A stretch of 35,579 nucleotides of DNA, taken from NCBI GenBank assembly GCA_014239655.1, contig JAAZYM010000048.1, positions 1 to 35,579 on the forward strand, given 5' to 3'. Below are positions 24,502-35,238 of the stretch, one piece after another. Position 1 is the first letter of the stretch. Every line of letters begins with the position of its first letter. The translations under genes and the position numbers were made by a program. Source of the DNA: Flavobacteriales bacterium. GTDB taxonomy: Bacteria; Bacteroidota; Bacteroidia; Flavobacteriales; BACL11. The notes under the pieces were generated by a model that made no database searches, was not told the origin of the DNA, and saw only the letters and a program-made list of their open reading frames with translations.

Positions 24502-24990
24502 ATGAGTTTCAGAATAGGATTTGGTTTTGATGTACATCAGTTAGTAGAAGGAAGAGAATTTTGGTTGGGTGGGATTAATATTCCATTTAATAAAGGAGCT
24601 CTTGGACATTCTGATGCAGATGTTTTAATTCATGTAATCTGTGATGCTTTGCTTGGTGCCGCAAATTTAGGTGATATTGGGAAGCATTTTCCTGATTCTT
24701 CAGATGAATATAAAGATATTGACAGTAAAATTCTACTAGAAAGGGTAATGGAGCTTATTAGAAAGGGCGGATATGAGATTGGGAATATTGATTCTACTAT
24801 TTGCCTAGAGACTCCAAAATTAGAATCCTATATTGATCTTATGAGAGGGGAATTATCTAGATGTATGAATATTAAAGCAGATGTTATATCAATTAAAGCA
24901 ACTACAACCGAGAAATTAGGTTTTGTTGGTAGAGAAGAAGGAATCTCTGCTTATGCCATAGTTTTAATCAATAAAGTTGGGGTCTCTTAG
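24502..24990 (+). CDS. ispF: 2-C-methyl-D-erythritol 2,4-cyclodiphosphate synthase
   Basis: IspF forms the cyclic diphosphate in the non-mevalonate isoprenoid route. The 162-residue length is normal. The metal ligands Asp10 and His12 (GFDVHQLVEG) and His44 (in DADVLIHVICDALLGAA) are present, as are KHFPDSSDEYKDIDS and the C-terminal ATTTEKLGFVGREEGISAYA. It begins 2 bases after porV, so it is probably co-transcribed with it although unrelated in function. Its last 27 bases overlap the end of the broken DUF4442 gene on the opposite strand. Confidence 0.96.
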   Translation: MSFRIGFGFDVHQLVEGREFWLGGINIPFNKGALGHSDADVLIHVICDALLGAANLGDIGKHFPDSSDEYKDIDSKILLERVMELIRKGGYEIGNIDSTICLETPKLESYIDLMRGELSRCMNIKADVISIKATTTEKLGFVGREEGISAYAIVLINKVGVS

Positions 24991-25426
24991 ATATATTTGA
25001 ATTACAGCTTGTGCACAGACTATATTTTCATTATTTATAGCTGAAACTTCATTAGTTATTTCATGTTTTCCATTTAATAATAATGCATTTTCAACTTCTT
25101 TAATTTGCATGTCGGATATTTTAAAATTTAGTATGAGTGTTGAATTTGCAGGTGCTATATATTTAATTTCAGCGCTTTTTACCCAGACTATTAATTTTCT
25201 TTCTTTAAATATATTATAATACATTATTGGAAAATATGGATCACATGCCGAGAAGATACTTCCTCCAAAGACACTCTTATAATAATTAATATTAAAAGAT
25301 AGATTTCTTTAAAACAACATTCATTTCTTTATAATCTGATGAAATATTTTTTAAACAGATTCTATTGAAAAACAGCGGAGGAAAAAGATTGAGAGTTAGT
25401 TTAAGAAAGAATATCCGGAATTTCAT
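24964..25426 (-). pseudogene. DUF4442 (hotdog thioesterase-like) gene with a one-base frameshift
   Basis: From an ATG at 25426 the frame gives 44 residues, beginning MKFRIFFLKLTLNLFPPLFF and ending VLKKSIF, then hits TAA at 25294. If one T is dropped from the run of four at 25294-25297 (minus strand), the frame continues as NINYYKSVFGGSIFSACDP, then YFPIMYYNIF and the known-looking RKLIVWVKSAEIKYIAPANSTL, to a stop at 24964. The joined product would be 153 residues, the usual length of the DUF4442 family of hotdog-fold proteins related to acyl-CoA thioesterases. All conserved parts are intact apart from the single extra base, so this is a very recent mutation, a programmed shift or a sequencing error. 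It lies 12 bases after katG in the same direction. Confidence 0.85.
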
Positions 25427-25438
25427 TAAATTCTCTTT

Positions 25439-27655
<2,217 letters not shown>

Positions 27656-27687
27656 TTAAAGATATTAATTTTTTATAAAAGGTGTAA

Positions 27688-28407
27688 CTATTTTTTTGCA
27701 ATTAGAATCAATCTATCTGACTTTGATGCATCAAAGTCGTTAAGGTTATAGTTACCAAAGATATCTACGATTTTCATTTTATTTTTTTCTAACATTTTTG
27801 AAAAATCATAAAGAGTTAAAGCATGTACTTTCTCTTGGTATTTTAAATTGATTTCTTTATCAAAGATATTTATGTTTTTATAGATGTAATTATCAATCAG
27901 ATCTCTAGTTATCTCAAAACGGATGTTATCAATAGTTTTACTTTCTTTTGGGACGAGATTAATTATTGTTTTTTTTACATTCATAAAGTCAATTATTAGT
28001 ATACCATCTTGCTTAAGATTTTTGACCATAGCATTAATAGTTTTTTGTTCATCATTAGTATCATCAAAATATCCAAATGAAGTAAATAGGTTCGTCACAA
28101 TATCAAAGGAATTTTTTTTAAATACATTTCTCATGTCAAACTTGTAGAATTTTAAAGTTTTATTTTCAAATTCTTTTGCATTATTTATGCTATTAGATGA
28201 TAAGTCAATACCAACAACATTAAACCCTTGTTCATTAAAATATTTTGCGTGTCTCCCTTTTCCACAGGCAACATCTAATACGTTTCCTTTTTTTATATTT
28301 AAATACTTAGTAATGTTTTTCAGAAACTTAGTAGCCTCTTTATCATCTCTGTTTTTATATAAGATGTGGTAATACTTGGAGTCAAACCATTCTTCAAACC
28401 AAGTCAT
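27688..28407 (-). CDS. Class I SAM-dependent methyltransferase
   Basis: The 239-residue protein has a clear SAM-binding core: GNVLDVACGKGRHAKYFNEQG (about 37-58), GVIDLSS-like GIDLSSNSI, FDIVTNLFTSFGYFDD and GILIIDFMNV. The N-terminal WFEEWFDSKYYHILYKNRD is a conserved opening of a Bacteroidota family of small methyltransferases whose substrate is not known to me. It lies 3 bases after rlmB, probably translated from the same transcript, but that gives no firm hint of an RNA substrate. It differs clearly from the other methyltransferase in this window (2036-2821). Confidence 0.85.
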   Translation of the reverse strand: MTWFEEWFDSKYYHILYKNRDDKEATKFLKNITKYLNIKKGNVLDVACGKGRHAKYFNEQGFNVVGIDLSSNSINNAKEFENKTLKFYKFDMRNVFKKNSFDIVTNLFTSFGYFDDTNDEQKTINAMVKNLKQDGILIIDFMNVKKTIINLVPKESKTIDNIRFEITRDLIDNYIYKNINIFDKEINLKYQEKVHALTLYDFSKMLEKNKMKIVDIFGNYNLNDFDASKSDRLILIAKK

Positions 28408-28410
28408 TTT

Positions 28411-29151
28411 TTAATTCCTTTGCCTTATTGCTTCGTAACTTATAATGCCAGTTGCTACGGAAACGTTTAGTGATGAGATACTTCCGTTAATTGGGATTTT
28501 TGTTTTCATATCACACATTTTAAGGATTTCTTTTGATATTCCATCTTCTTCTGATCCAATAATTATAGCAGTAGGCTTGCAGAAGTCAGCGTTATATATA
28601 AAATCTTGGGTTTTTTCTGTGCATCCAATAAGTTGTATTCCAGAATCTTTAATTAGTTGTAAGCTTAACTTTAGATTCCATGTTCTGCTTATTGGTATTT
28701 TATGTAAAGCACCAGATGATGTTTTTACGGCATCTCCATTTATAGCGGCACTATTTTGTTCTGGGATTAAGATTGTATGGATTCCAGCACATTCTGCAGT
28801 TCTAGCGATAGCACCTAGGTTTCTTACATCTGTTATTCTATCAAGAACTAATATTAATGGGTTTTTTCCCTCTTCATATAACCTTGGGATGATATCTTCA
28901 ATCTTATGAAAATCTACAGGAGAAAGGAATGCAAAAACCCCTTGATGATTCTTTTTCGTCAGTCTATTTATTTTCTCAATTGGAACATGCTTGTAATTTA
29001 TTCTTCGGAGTCTAACTAATTTCCATAGTTCAGCAAAAGCATTATTATGCAGCCCCTTTTGAATAAATAATTTATCAATTGTTTTGCCAGCTTTTATTGC
29101 TTCAATTATCGCATGTATTCCAAAAATAAAATTCTTTTCCTCTTTATTCAT
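28411..29151 (-). CDS. rlmB: 23S rRNA (guanosine-2'-O-)-methyltransferase, SpoU family
   Basis: The 246-residue protein has an N-terminal substrate-binding domain (FIFGIHAIIEAIKAGKTIDKLFIQKG) and the knotted SpoU catalytic domain with LVLDRITDVRNLGAIARTAECAG, IIGSEEDGISKEIL and IPINGSISSLNVSVATGIISYEAIRQ. These are the three SpoU motifs. RlmB methylates the 2'-oxygen of G2251 in the peptidyl-transferase loop of 23S rRNA; the exact target is inferred from family similarity. Its start overlaps the end of rmuC by 8 bases and it is 3 bases from the next methyltransferase gene. Confidence 0.92.
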   Translation of the reverse strand: MNKEEKNFIFGIHAIIEAIKAGKTIDKLFIQKGLHNNAFAELWKLVRLRRINYKHVPIEKINRLTKKNHQGVFAFLSPVDFHKIEDIIPRLYEEGKNPLILVLDRITDVRNLGAIARTAECAGIHTILIPEQNSAAINGDAVKTSSGALHKIPISRTWNLKLSLQLIKDSGIQLIGCTEKTQDFIYNADFCKPTAIIIGSEEDGISKEILKMCDMKTKIPINGSISSLNVSVATGIISYEAIRQRN

Positions 29152-30250
29152 CTAATTTTGGTGTCTCAATTATATCTTCTTCAAAACCAATGTTATTTTT
29201 ACCAGAGGATATTTTTGTAATATCCTTGTCAATTTTATTAAATTCTTTTGATGATTTATTAAAATGATTAACAACTGTTCTGATTGTTTTTCCTAAGCTA
29301 TCGTGAGCATCTTTATATGCATTCATATGATTTGATAGTTTATCTATATTTTTTTGAATATCTTCTATAGATCTCTCTACTTTCATATTATGTAATGCTT
29401 TTACTGTTATTTGTAGCATTGGAAATAAACTCATAGGGGAAACAATCATTACTTTTTTTGTGTAAGCATAAGAGACTAAATCTTTGGAATTAATTTTTAA
29501 AGTTCCTACTCGGCTGTTTAGAAGGTCTTGGTATAATCCATCGGCAGGAATAAACATATATGCATAGTCTGTAGTTTTTTCTGATGGCCTAATATATTTA
29601 GACGTTTCATCTATTCTCTTTTTAATATCATCTTTAAATAATTTTTCTAAATCTTCAATCTCTGATTTATCCTCACTTTCAATCATCTTATTATAATTGT
29701 CTAGTGAGAATTTAGCATCAATTGGTATTATAAAATCTCCTACCTTCACTATTGCATCTACCATCTCACCATTACTAAAGCTATATTGCATGCTAAAAAG
29801 TTCAGGAGGTAATACGTTTGATAAAAGATTTTCAAGTTGGATTTCACCTAATATTCCACGTTGTTTTTGATTGCCAAGTATTTTTTCTAAGGTTTTCATT
29901 TGATTTGCAAATCCTAGTACTTGTTCATTGGTTCCTTTTATCTTTTCAAGTTCTGAAGTAACTTCCTTGATTACTTTATTAGAAGACACAAATTGTTTTT
30001 GCATATCTTCTTTTGAATTTTCTTGATATACAAATATCCCTTTATTAATATCGGTAAGTTTTTTTTCTATTTCTTGTCTTCCTTTCTCTGCGTTTTCTCC
30101 AACCTCCTTTCTTATCTCTTGTATTTCTTGTCTTAGTGAGTTGTTTAGTTGAATTAATAATTCTTGAGAATCCCCATCTTTCGTTTTTGTTTTTTTGAAG
30201 TAGAGCAGAGAAAATCCAAAAAGAATTAGTAAGAAGATAGCATATTCCAT
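29144..30250 (-). CDS. rmuC: RmuC family DNA recombination protein
   Basis: The 368-residue protein begins with a membrane helix (MEYAIFLLILFGFSLLYF), followed by a long charged coiled coil at about 25-125, then the RmuC domain with LGNQKQRGILGEIQLENLLSNVLP, VDAIVKVGDFIIPIDAKFSLDNY and a later YAYMFIPADGLYQDLL. RmuC proteins limit inversions at short inverted repeats in E. coli and resemble PD-(D/E)XK nucleases; DAKFS fits the nuclease-like core. The exact activity is not established. The gene lies 15 bases after the L,D-transpeptidase and overlaps rlmB by 8 bases. Confidence 0.92.
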   Translation of the reverse strand: MEYAIFLLILFGFSLLYFKKTKTKDGDSQELLIQLNNSLRQEIQEIRKEVGENAEKGRQEIEKKLTDINKGIFVYQENSKEDMQKQFVSSNKVIKEVTSELEKIKGTNEQVLGFANQMKTLEKILGNQKQRGILGEIQLENLLSNVLPPELFSMQYSFSNGEMVDAIVKVGDFIIPIDAKFSLDNYNKMIESEDKSEIEDLEKLFKDDIKKRIDETSKYIRPSEKTTDYAYMFIPADGLYQDLLNSRVGTLKINSKDLVSYAYTKKVMIVSPMSLFPMLQITVKALHNMKVERSIEDIQKNIDKLSNHMNAYKDAHDSLGKTIRTVVNHFNKSSKEFNKIDKDITKISSGKNNIGFEEDIIETPKLDE

Positions 30251-30265
30251 AGATGAAATGTAGAA

Positions 30266-30856
30266 TTATAAAATTAATACGAAAGTACCAATTGATACTC
30301 CGTTAAACAAATCAATTACATCTTTATTTCTCATTCTTATGCATCCATGTGATGCGGGCTGACCTATCCTTCCTTCCTCAGAAGTTCCATGTATATATAT
30401 GTATCTTTTGTACGAATCTATTCCATCACCTTTATTTATTCCTTTCTCCATTCCGTCAAGCCATAATATTCTTGATGTCACATCATCTGTTTTACTTATA
30501 GTTTTGTCTTGAAATATTTTAGCAATATCTCCATAGAATACTCTTCCAATCATCCTGCCATTTTCAGGGGTTTTTTCTCCATATTTTTCTTTTACTTTAT
30601 GTAATCCAAGAGGTGTTTTATTACTTCCTTGTTTATTGCCTACTCCATATTTAGATGAAGAAATGTTATAGCTCTGAATTATTTTCTCAGATTTGATATG
30701 AAATAGTTTTTGTTCATTAATTGAAACATAAATTATTTCTTCAAATCCTGTGTGACTCAGCATATAGTCATTTACTATCTTGAAGATATTTTTTTGAGCA
30801 TGTATTGTGTTAGTAAGAAGAAAAAGAGATAATAGTAGTATTTTTTTTATATCCAT
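30266..30856 (-). CDS. L,D-transpeptidase (YkuD domain)
   Basis: The 196-residue protein has a signal peptide (cleaved near IHA|QK) and a YkuD catalytic domain. The conserved IHGTSEEGRIGQPASHGCIRM places His156, His170 and the nucleophile Cys172 in the standard HGT...SHGCIRM arrangement. It also has SSSKYGVGNKQGSNKTPLG-type features near residue 65-85 (YNISSSKYGVGNKQGSNKTP). Such enzymes form or exchange 3-3 peptidoglycan cross-links or attach proteins to the wall in the periplasm. Its start overlaps the end of ung by 10 bases, so translation may be coupled. Confidence 0.92.
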   Translation of the reverse strand: MDIKKILLLSLFLLTNTIHAQKNIFKIVNDYMLSHTGFEEIIYVSINEQKLFHIKSEKIIQSYNISSSKYGVGNKQGSNKTPLGLHKVKEKYGEKTPENGRMIGRVFYGDIAKIFQDKTISKTDDVTSRILWLDGMEKGINKGDGIDSYKRYIYIHGTSEEGRIGQPASHGCIRMRNKDVIDLFNGVSIGTFVLIL

Positions 30857-31518
30857 TCTATTGGTTTTTTATTTAACGTTTTCAGGATTTTGTTTGTTTT
30901 AGAGAAATGTTGACACCCAAAGAACCCCCTATATGATGATAATGGTGAAGGATGAGCAGATTTTAATATGAAATGTTTTGATAGGTTTATATTTTTGATT
31001 TTCTTTATGGCATAATTTCCCCATAGAATAAATATAATATCTTTTTTCTCTTGAGCTATTATCTCAATTATTTTATTAGTAAAAACTTCCCAACCTTTCT
31101 CTCTGTGTGAAGCAGCTTGATTTTCTCTTACAGTAAGAATTGAATTTAACAGTAATACACCTTGTCTTGCCCAATTATTTAGATTGGTATTATTTGCATC
31201 TAATTTTAGATCATTAGAGAGTTCTTTAAGGATGTTTTTTAATGAGGGAGGTTTTTTGATCCCTTTGTTGACAGAAAAAGCTAATCCATTAGCCTGATTT
31301 ATTGCATGATAAGGGTCTTGTCCTATTATAACAACCCTTGTATTTTTAAATGATGTCTTATGTAAAGCCTCAAATCTGATTTCTTTTTCAGGATATACAT
31401 TAAAATTTTCTTCTTCTTCAGATATGTAGGATATGAGTCTAACAAAGTATGGCTTAGTAAACTCTTGAGCTAGTTTTTCTGCCCAATCTGATGAAATATT
31501 TATGTTGTTTTTCCTCAT
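30847..31518 (-). CDS. ung: Uracil-DNA glycosylase
   Basis: Ung removes uracil from DNA to start base excision repair. The 223-residue protein has the water-activating loop VVIIGQDPYHAINQANGLAFSV with catalytic Asp68, the FILWGNYA uracil pocket strand and the Leu-loop HPSPLSSYRGFFGCQHFS with His189. These are family 1 signatures and the length is standard. It is the first gene of the minus-strand unit running to katG and beyond, with a TAnnTTTG box 14 bases before its ATG. It diverges from the small lipoprotein/lipA unit across an 84-base gap. Confidence 0.97.
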   Translation of the reverse strand: MRKNNINISSDWAEKLAQEFTKPYFVRLISYISEEEENFNVYPEKEIRFEALHKTSFKNTRVVIIGQDPYHAINQANGLAFSVNKGIKKPPSLKNILKELSNDLKLDANNTNLNNWARQGVLLLNSILTVRENQAASHREKGWEVFTNKIIEIIAQEKKDIIFILWGNYAIKKIKNINLSKHFILKSAHPSPLSSYRGFFGCQHFSKTNKILKTLNKKPIEWI

Positions 31519-31532
31519 AATCTTATCAACAT

Positions 31533-31540
31533 CAAATATA
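31533..31540 (-). promoter_or_regulatory. Putative -7 promoter box for the ung operon
   Basis: The minus-strand sequence is TATATTTG, a perfect TAnnTTTG match, 14 bases before the ung ATG at 31518. No -33 TTTG is found at normal spacing. It could start a transcript of seven packed genes. Confidence 0.45.
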
Positions 31541-31561
31541 AATAACTATGACCTTTTATTA

Positions 31562-31591
31562 TTTGTTATAAAAAACAAAAATGTATTTTTG
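31562..31591 (+). promoter_or_regulatory. Bacteroidota promoter (TTTG-N18-TATTTTTG) for small lipoprotein and lipA
   Basis: TTTG at 31562-31565 is followed after 18 bases by TATTTTTG at 31584-31591. Both boxes and the spacing fit the Bacteroidota -33/-7 consensus, and this is the best promoter in the window. The ATG at 31603 is only 11 bases downstream of the -7 box, so the leader would be about 5 bases or less. Confidence 0.65.
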
Positions 31592-31602
31592 TAAAAAAAA
31601 AC

Positions 31603-31728
31603 ATGAAAAAGATCCTATTTCTCTTTAGCTTTTTCCTTATTGTTTCTCTTCTAAGTTCTTGTGGGCTGTATAAAGAACCTTGTGAAGGAGTTGGAAGTAT
31701 TAATGATAATTATGAAAATAATATATAA
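31603..31728 (+). CDS. Very small lipoprotein preceding lipA
   Basis: The 41-residue product has a lipoprotein signal, MKKILFLFSFFLIVSLLSSC, with lipobox LSSC and lipidated Cys20. Only about 21 residues remain after processing, including a second Cys and the phrase KEPCEGVGSIND. The gene has a strong promoter directly upstream, a good start and a clear stop, and it ends 6 bases before the lipA start, so the two are almost surely co-transcribed. I know of no function. A Cys-rich PC-GVG tail following a lipobox may recur as tiny lipoproteins in Flavobacteriales, but that is from memory and unverified. It could also serve mainly as a translated leader for lipA. Confidence 0.65.
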   Translation: MKKILFLFSFFLIVSLLSSCGLYKEPCEGVGSINDNYENNI

Positions 31729-31734
31729 TCTCTT

Positions 31735-32589
31735 TTGTCAGTTAAAGAGAGAAATAGGAAACCTAAGTGGTTAAAGGTTAAGCTCCCTACAGGTCAAGCT
31801 TATAAGAACGTTCGTGGTATAACAAAATCCCATAATTTACATACTATATGTGAGAGTGGAAATTGCCCAAACATGGGAGAGTGTTGGGGTGCAGGTACTG
31901 CTACTTTTATGATACTGGGAAATATATGCACTCGATCTTGTGGTTTTTGTAATGTGATGACTGGCCGTCCTCTACCGGTTGATGTTTTAGAGCCTTTAAA
32001 AGTTGCTAGATCAGTAAAGTTAATGAATGTCAAGCATGCCGTTATTACTTCTGTAGATAGAGATGATTTGAAAGATGGGGGTGCAAGCATCTGGGTAGAA
32101 ACAATATCTGCAATCAGAAAGCAAAATCCAGATACAACCATGGAAACACTAATTCCTGATTTTAAGGGTAAACAGAAGGACATACAATTAATTATTGATA
32201 CAAAACCAGAAGTTGTCTCTCATAATCTAGAGACAGTAAGGAGGCTAACAAAAAAAGTTAGAATTCAAGCAAAATACGATAGGAGTCTTGATACATTAAG
32301 ATATCTCTATGAAGGGGGAATTCGCACAAAATCTGGGATTATGCTTGGTCTTGGAGAGAAAGAAGATGAAATTATTGAATCAATGAAAGATTTAAGGAGT
32401 GTTGGAGTAAAGATTTTAACATTAGGCCAGTATTTACAACCTTCAAAAAAACATTTGCCAGTAGTTGAATTTATATCTCCTGAAAAATTCACGTACTTTA
32501 AAGAGGTGGGGCTTTCATTAGGCTTTGAGCATGTTGAAAGTAGTCCTTTAGTACGCTCTTCATATCATGCAGAGAAACATATAAAATAG
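31735..32589 (+). CDS. lipA: Lipoyl synthase
   Basis: LipA inserts two sulfur atoms into protein-bound octanoyl groups to make the lipoyl cofactor, as a radical SAM enzyme. The 284-residue protein has the auxiliary-cluster cysteines Cys39, Cys44 and Cys50 ([12 protein letters not shown]), the radical SAM triad Cys65, Cys69, Cys72 (CTRSCGFC) and the C-terminal RSSYHA (274-279). The start is a TTG at 31735: an in-frame TAA lies three codons upstream and the next ATG would remove the first cluster motif. The preceding lipoprotein gene stops 6 bases upstream, so translation may be coupled to it. No lipB is seen in the window. Confidence 0.95.
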   Translation: MSVKERNRKPKWLKVKLPTGQAYKNVRGITKSHNLHTICESGNCPNMGECWGAGTATFMILGNICTRSCGFCNVMTGRPLPVDVLEPLKVARSVKLMNVKHAVITSVDRDDLKDGGASIWVETISAIRKQNPDTTMETLIPDFKGKQKDIQLIIDTKPEVVSHNLETVRRLTKKVRIQAKYDRSLDTLRYLYEGGIRTKSGIMLGLGEKEDEIIESMKDLRSVGVKILTLGQYLQPSKKHLPVVEFISPEKFTYFKEVGLSLGFEHVESSPLVRSSYHAEKHIK

Positions 32590-32648
32590 TTTTTTTTCTT
32601 TTTAGCACATATTCTTAAAATTGGGTTTTAAAATAAGGTGATAATTGT

Positions 32649-32656
32649 TATATTTG
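32649..32656 (+). promoter_or_regulatory. Putative -7 promoter box for the M43 protease
   Basis: The sequence TATATTTG matches TAnnTTTG, 28 bases before the ATG at 32685. A TTG at 32621 is 25 bases upstream, a little far for a -33 box. Confidence 0.45.
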
Positions 32657-32684
32657 TTATCTAAAATTTAAATTTCAATTTAAT

Positions 32685-35138
32685 ATGAAAATAAGATCTC
32701 TACTTTTATTATTTGCTTTTTCATTTTCCACAGTAATTTTTCTCTTAGTTACTGCTACTTCTTCATTTTCTCAGGATGCTCATAATGAGTGTGGCTCATA
32801 TGATGGCTATCTTCAAGATGAACAAAAAAAGTTCCCTCAATTTTATAAAAGTATAGAAGAAAAAAACAAGCAGTTAGAAACTCAGAATGTGCAGTTTCTG
32901 AGTAAGATCAATCCAAATACAAAGAATACCGGGAAAAAAATAATTCCTGTTGTTGTTCATGTAGTTCATAATTTTGGAAGCGAAAATGTAACTGATAATC
33001 AAGTAGCTGATGCATTAAGAATATTAAATGATAATATTAATGGTCAAGATGCAGATTTCACATCAAGGACTCCTGATGTATTTGCTGCAGTTGTAGGTAA
33101 TCCAAATATTGAATTTCGTTTAGCAACAAAGGACCCTAATGGGAATCCAACTTCAGGGATTAATAGAATACAATCTGAATTGACGGATGTCCCTGATCCT
33201 AGAGACCAAGTGAAGGCTTTAAGTTATTGGAACTCATATCAATATTTAAATATTTGGGTTGTTAAGAAATTACCAACTGACAATGGTGGTGTTCTTCTTG
33301 GTTATGCTCAATTTCCATATTCAGGAAGTATGTCAACAGATGGTGTAGCGATTATCTCAAATCAGTTTGCAAGTACACAGTCAGCAACCCTAACTCATGA
33401 GGTGGGTCATTGGCTTGGATTGAGACATGTTTGGGGTGATGCGATATGTGGAGATGATCAGGTTGCTGATACTCCACCACAAAGATATTCTAATGGTTTT
33501 GGAGATAATCCAGGCCCTTTACCTACTACTAATTCTTTTCCATATCATGTTGGTTTACAAAATCAAGGCTGCATTGCAGATTCATTGAATTGGGCAGGAG
33601 AAATGTTTATGAATTATATGGATTATACTGATGATCAATATTGTACAATGTTTTCAGTAGGACAAGTAGGTGTGTTTGAGGAGACACTTGATGGAGTGGA
33701 GGGAGGTCTTGGTTATAGAGAATATATGTGGCAAGAAGATAATCTAATTAAAACAGGAACTAATGATGGTGCTGTACCCCCATCATGTAATAAAGAAGCA
33801 GATTTTAAAGAAGGCTTTGGAAACACTTCTATATGTCTAGGAGAGGAAGCTTGGTTTAAATCTAATAAATCAATGTTTGGATCAACAATTTCATCACTAG
33901 TATGGGATCTAGGGGATGGAACAACAAGTAATGTGGAAAACAATTTATTACATGAGTATAACCAAACAGGAGTATATGATGTGTCTTTAACTATTAATTA
34001 TGATGAGGTGACTCATGTTTCTTCAGATAATTTATCATCTTTAGATATTGCAAATGCATCATCCTATGATTCTACTACTACTACTACTATAGTTCAGGGA
34101 ACTCAAGCAGAATTAAATAATATTAATGCTAATAATATCACATCTCATAGTATCGATAGTTTGGGTATTTTCTGGGGGATTGATGGAACAACATATTATA
34201 GAGGAGAGGTTGATAAAACAATATATACTGCGTATTATAATAATTCTTGTACTTCAACTAAGGTGAAAGAAGCTTTTATAGCTGTTAATTCAACAACAGC
34301 TTCAAACTCAGCTTCTTCATATAATTATGGGTTTGATAATGCAAATGACATAGTTAATGATTGGAGAGTTATTAGTACAAATGATAATCCTAGTCAATGG
34401 TCTTTTAATACTAGCGCATTAACAAGTTGGGAATGGTATGGGGGGAATGATAATTCTTCATCATGTGTAATGATGCCATCAAAAGATGGTTCTAGTTTAA
34501 CTGTTGAGAATCTTCTTTCTCCTTCTTATGATTTAAGTGGATATACAAAACCAGCAATTAAGTTTAAATATACTGGAGCTGCAGTTAATACTTTTCCGTC
34601 TAATGAATTAAATGTGTACTATACAAATGATTGTGGAGATAATTGGGCGTTCTTAGGTAAATTAACAAATATTCATGTTGCAAGAGCGGGTCTATATACA
34701 AATAGTTATTCTCCAAATGGAGATTGGGCAGATACTCTTTTAACAAAGACTTCTCTTAAGAATGATAATATTCAATTTAAGTTTGAATATTCTAATAATG
34801 GGGCTAGTAATAATTTTTATCTAGATGATATTCAAATTGGAGAGGAAGATGACTTAATGAAAAAGGATGTTCAATTGTTATCTAGAATTAGTGTTTTTCC
34901 TAATCCTTCTTTAGGTATTACAAATATTGTCCTTAATGATTTAGAAGGGAAAAATATAAAAGTTAAAGCACATAATATATTAGGTAAAGAAGTTAAGGTA
35001 ATATATGAAGGTCTTGTTATGCAAGAAATGCTACAAATTGAGACAGATCTATCTTCTTTAGAAAAAGGCATCTATTTTATTAGTGTATATGAGGGGCATG
35101 ATGCCTTAATTACAGATAAGTTAATATTAGATAAATAA
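32685..35138 (+). CDS. Secreted M43-family zinc metalloprotease with PKD and T9SS sorting domains
   Basis: The 817-residue protein has a signal peptide (cleaved near SFS|QD), then the M43 (cytophagalysin/pappalysin) catalytic domain. The zinc site HEVGHWLGLRH lies at 238-248 with Glu239 as catalytic base, and the Met-turn is in MFMNYMDYTDD. The preceding VVVHVVHNFG is also typical of M43. A PKD-like domain follows (WDLGDGTTSNVENNLLHEY), then a beta-rich region with a carbohydrate-binding/MAM-like look, and a type A T9SS sorting domain from VFPNPSLGIT to ITDKLILDK. It should be exported by the T9SS and act outside the cell, perhaps on protein particles for feeding. It has its own promoter box and ends at a strong terminator. 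A run of five ACT codons (STTTTTI) lies near 34074-34088. Confidence 0.93.
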   Translation: MKIRSLLLLFAFSFSTVIFLLVTATSSFSQDAHNECGSYDGYLQDEQKKFPQFYKSIEEKNKQLETQNVQFLSKINPNTKNTGKKIIPVVVHVVHNFGSENVTDNQVADALRILNDNINGQDADFTSRTPDVFAAVVGNPNIEFRLATKDPNGNPTSGINRIQSELTDVPDPRDQVKALSYWNSYQYLNIWVVKKLPTDNGGVLLGYAQFPYSGSMSTDGVAIISNQFASTQSATLTHEVGHWLGLRHVWGDAICGDDQVADTPPQRYSNGFGDNPGPLPTTNSFPYHVGLQNQGCIADSLNWAGEMFMNYMDYTDDQYCTMFSVGQVGVFEETLDGVEGGLGYREYMWQEDNLIKTGTNDGAVPPSCNKEADFKEGFGNTSICLGEEAWFKSNKSMFGSTISSLVWDLGDGTTSNVENNLLHEYNQTGVYDVSLTINYDEVTHVSSDNLSSLDIANASSYDSTTTTTIVQGTQAELNNINANNITSHSIDSLGIFWGIDGTTYYRGEVDKTIYTAYYNNSCTSTKVKEAFIAVNSTTASNSASSYNYGFDNANDIVNDWRVISTNDNPSQWSFNTSALTSWEWYGGNDNSSSCVMMPSKDGSSLTVENLLSPSYDLSGYTKPAIKFKYTGAAVNTFPSNELNVYYTNDCGDNWAFLGKLTNIHVARAGLYTNSYSPNGDWADTLLTKTSLKNDNIQFKFEYSNNGASNNFYLDDIQIGEEDDLMKKDVQLLSRISVFPNPSLGITNIVLNDLEGKNIKVKAHNILGKEVKVIYEGLVMQEMLQIETDLSSLEKGIYFISVYEGHDALITDKLILDK

Positions 35139-35158
35139 GAAATAAGTTTTTATTTGCT

Positions 35159-35191
35159 AAAAAAGCACCAATATTATATTGGTGCTTTTTT
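35159..35191. terminator. Intrinsic terminator after the M43 protease
   Basis: The arms AAAAAAGCACCAATA and TATTGGTGCTTTTTT pair over 15 bases around a TTA loop. It lies 20 bases after the protease stop and ends in a T run. It is A/T-flanked on both sides and could act in either direction. Confidence 0.9.
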
Positions 35192-35238
35192 GTTATGCAA
35201 GACATAGTATTTAATTTCTATAATTATATGTTTGCCAT

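Noticed and set aside
24964-25224. Stand-alone 86-residue protein opposite the end of ispF
   Set aside because: It begins inside a conserved DUF4442 segment; conserved residues continue upstream in the same frame, so it is the tail of a frameshifted gene.
34070-34090. ACT microsatellite in the M43 protease as a phase-variable site
   Set aside because: It has only five triplet units, so slippage would add or remove Thr without shifting the frame.
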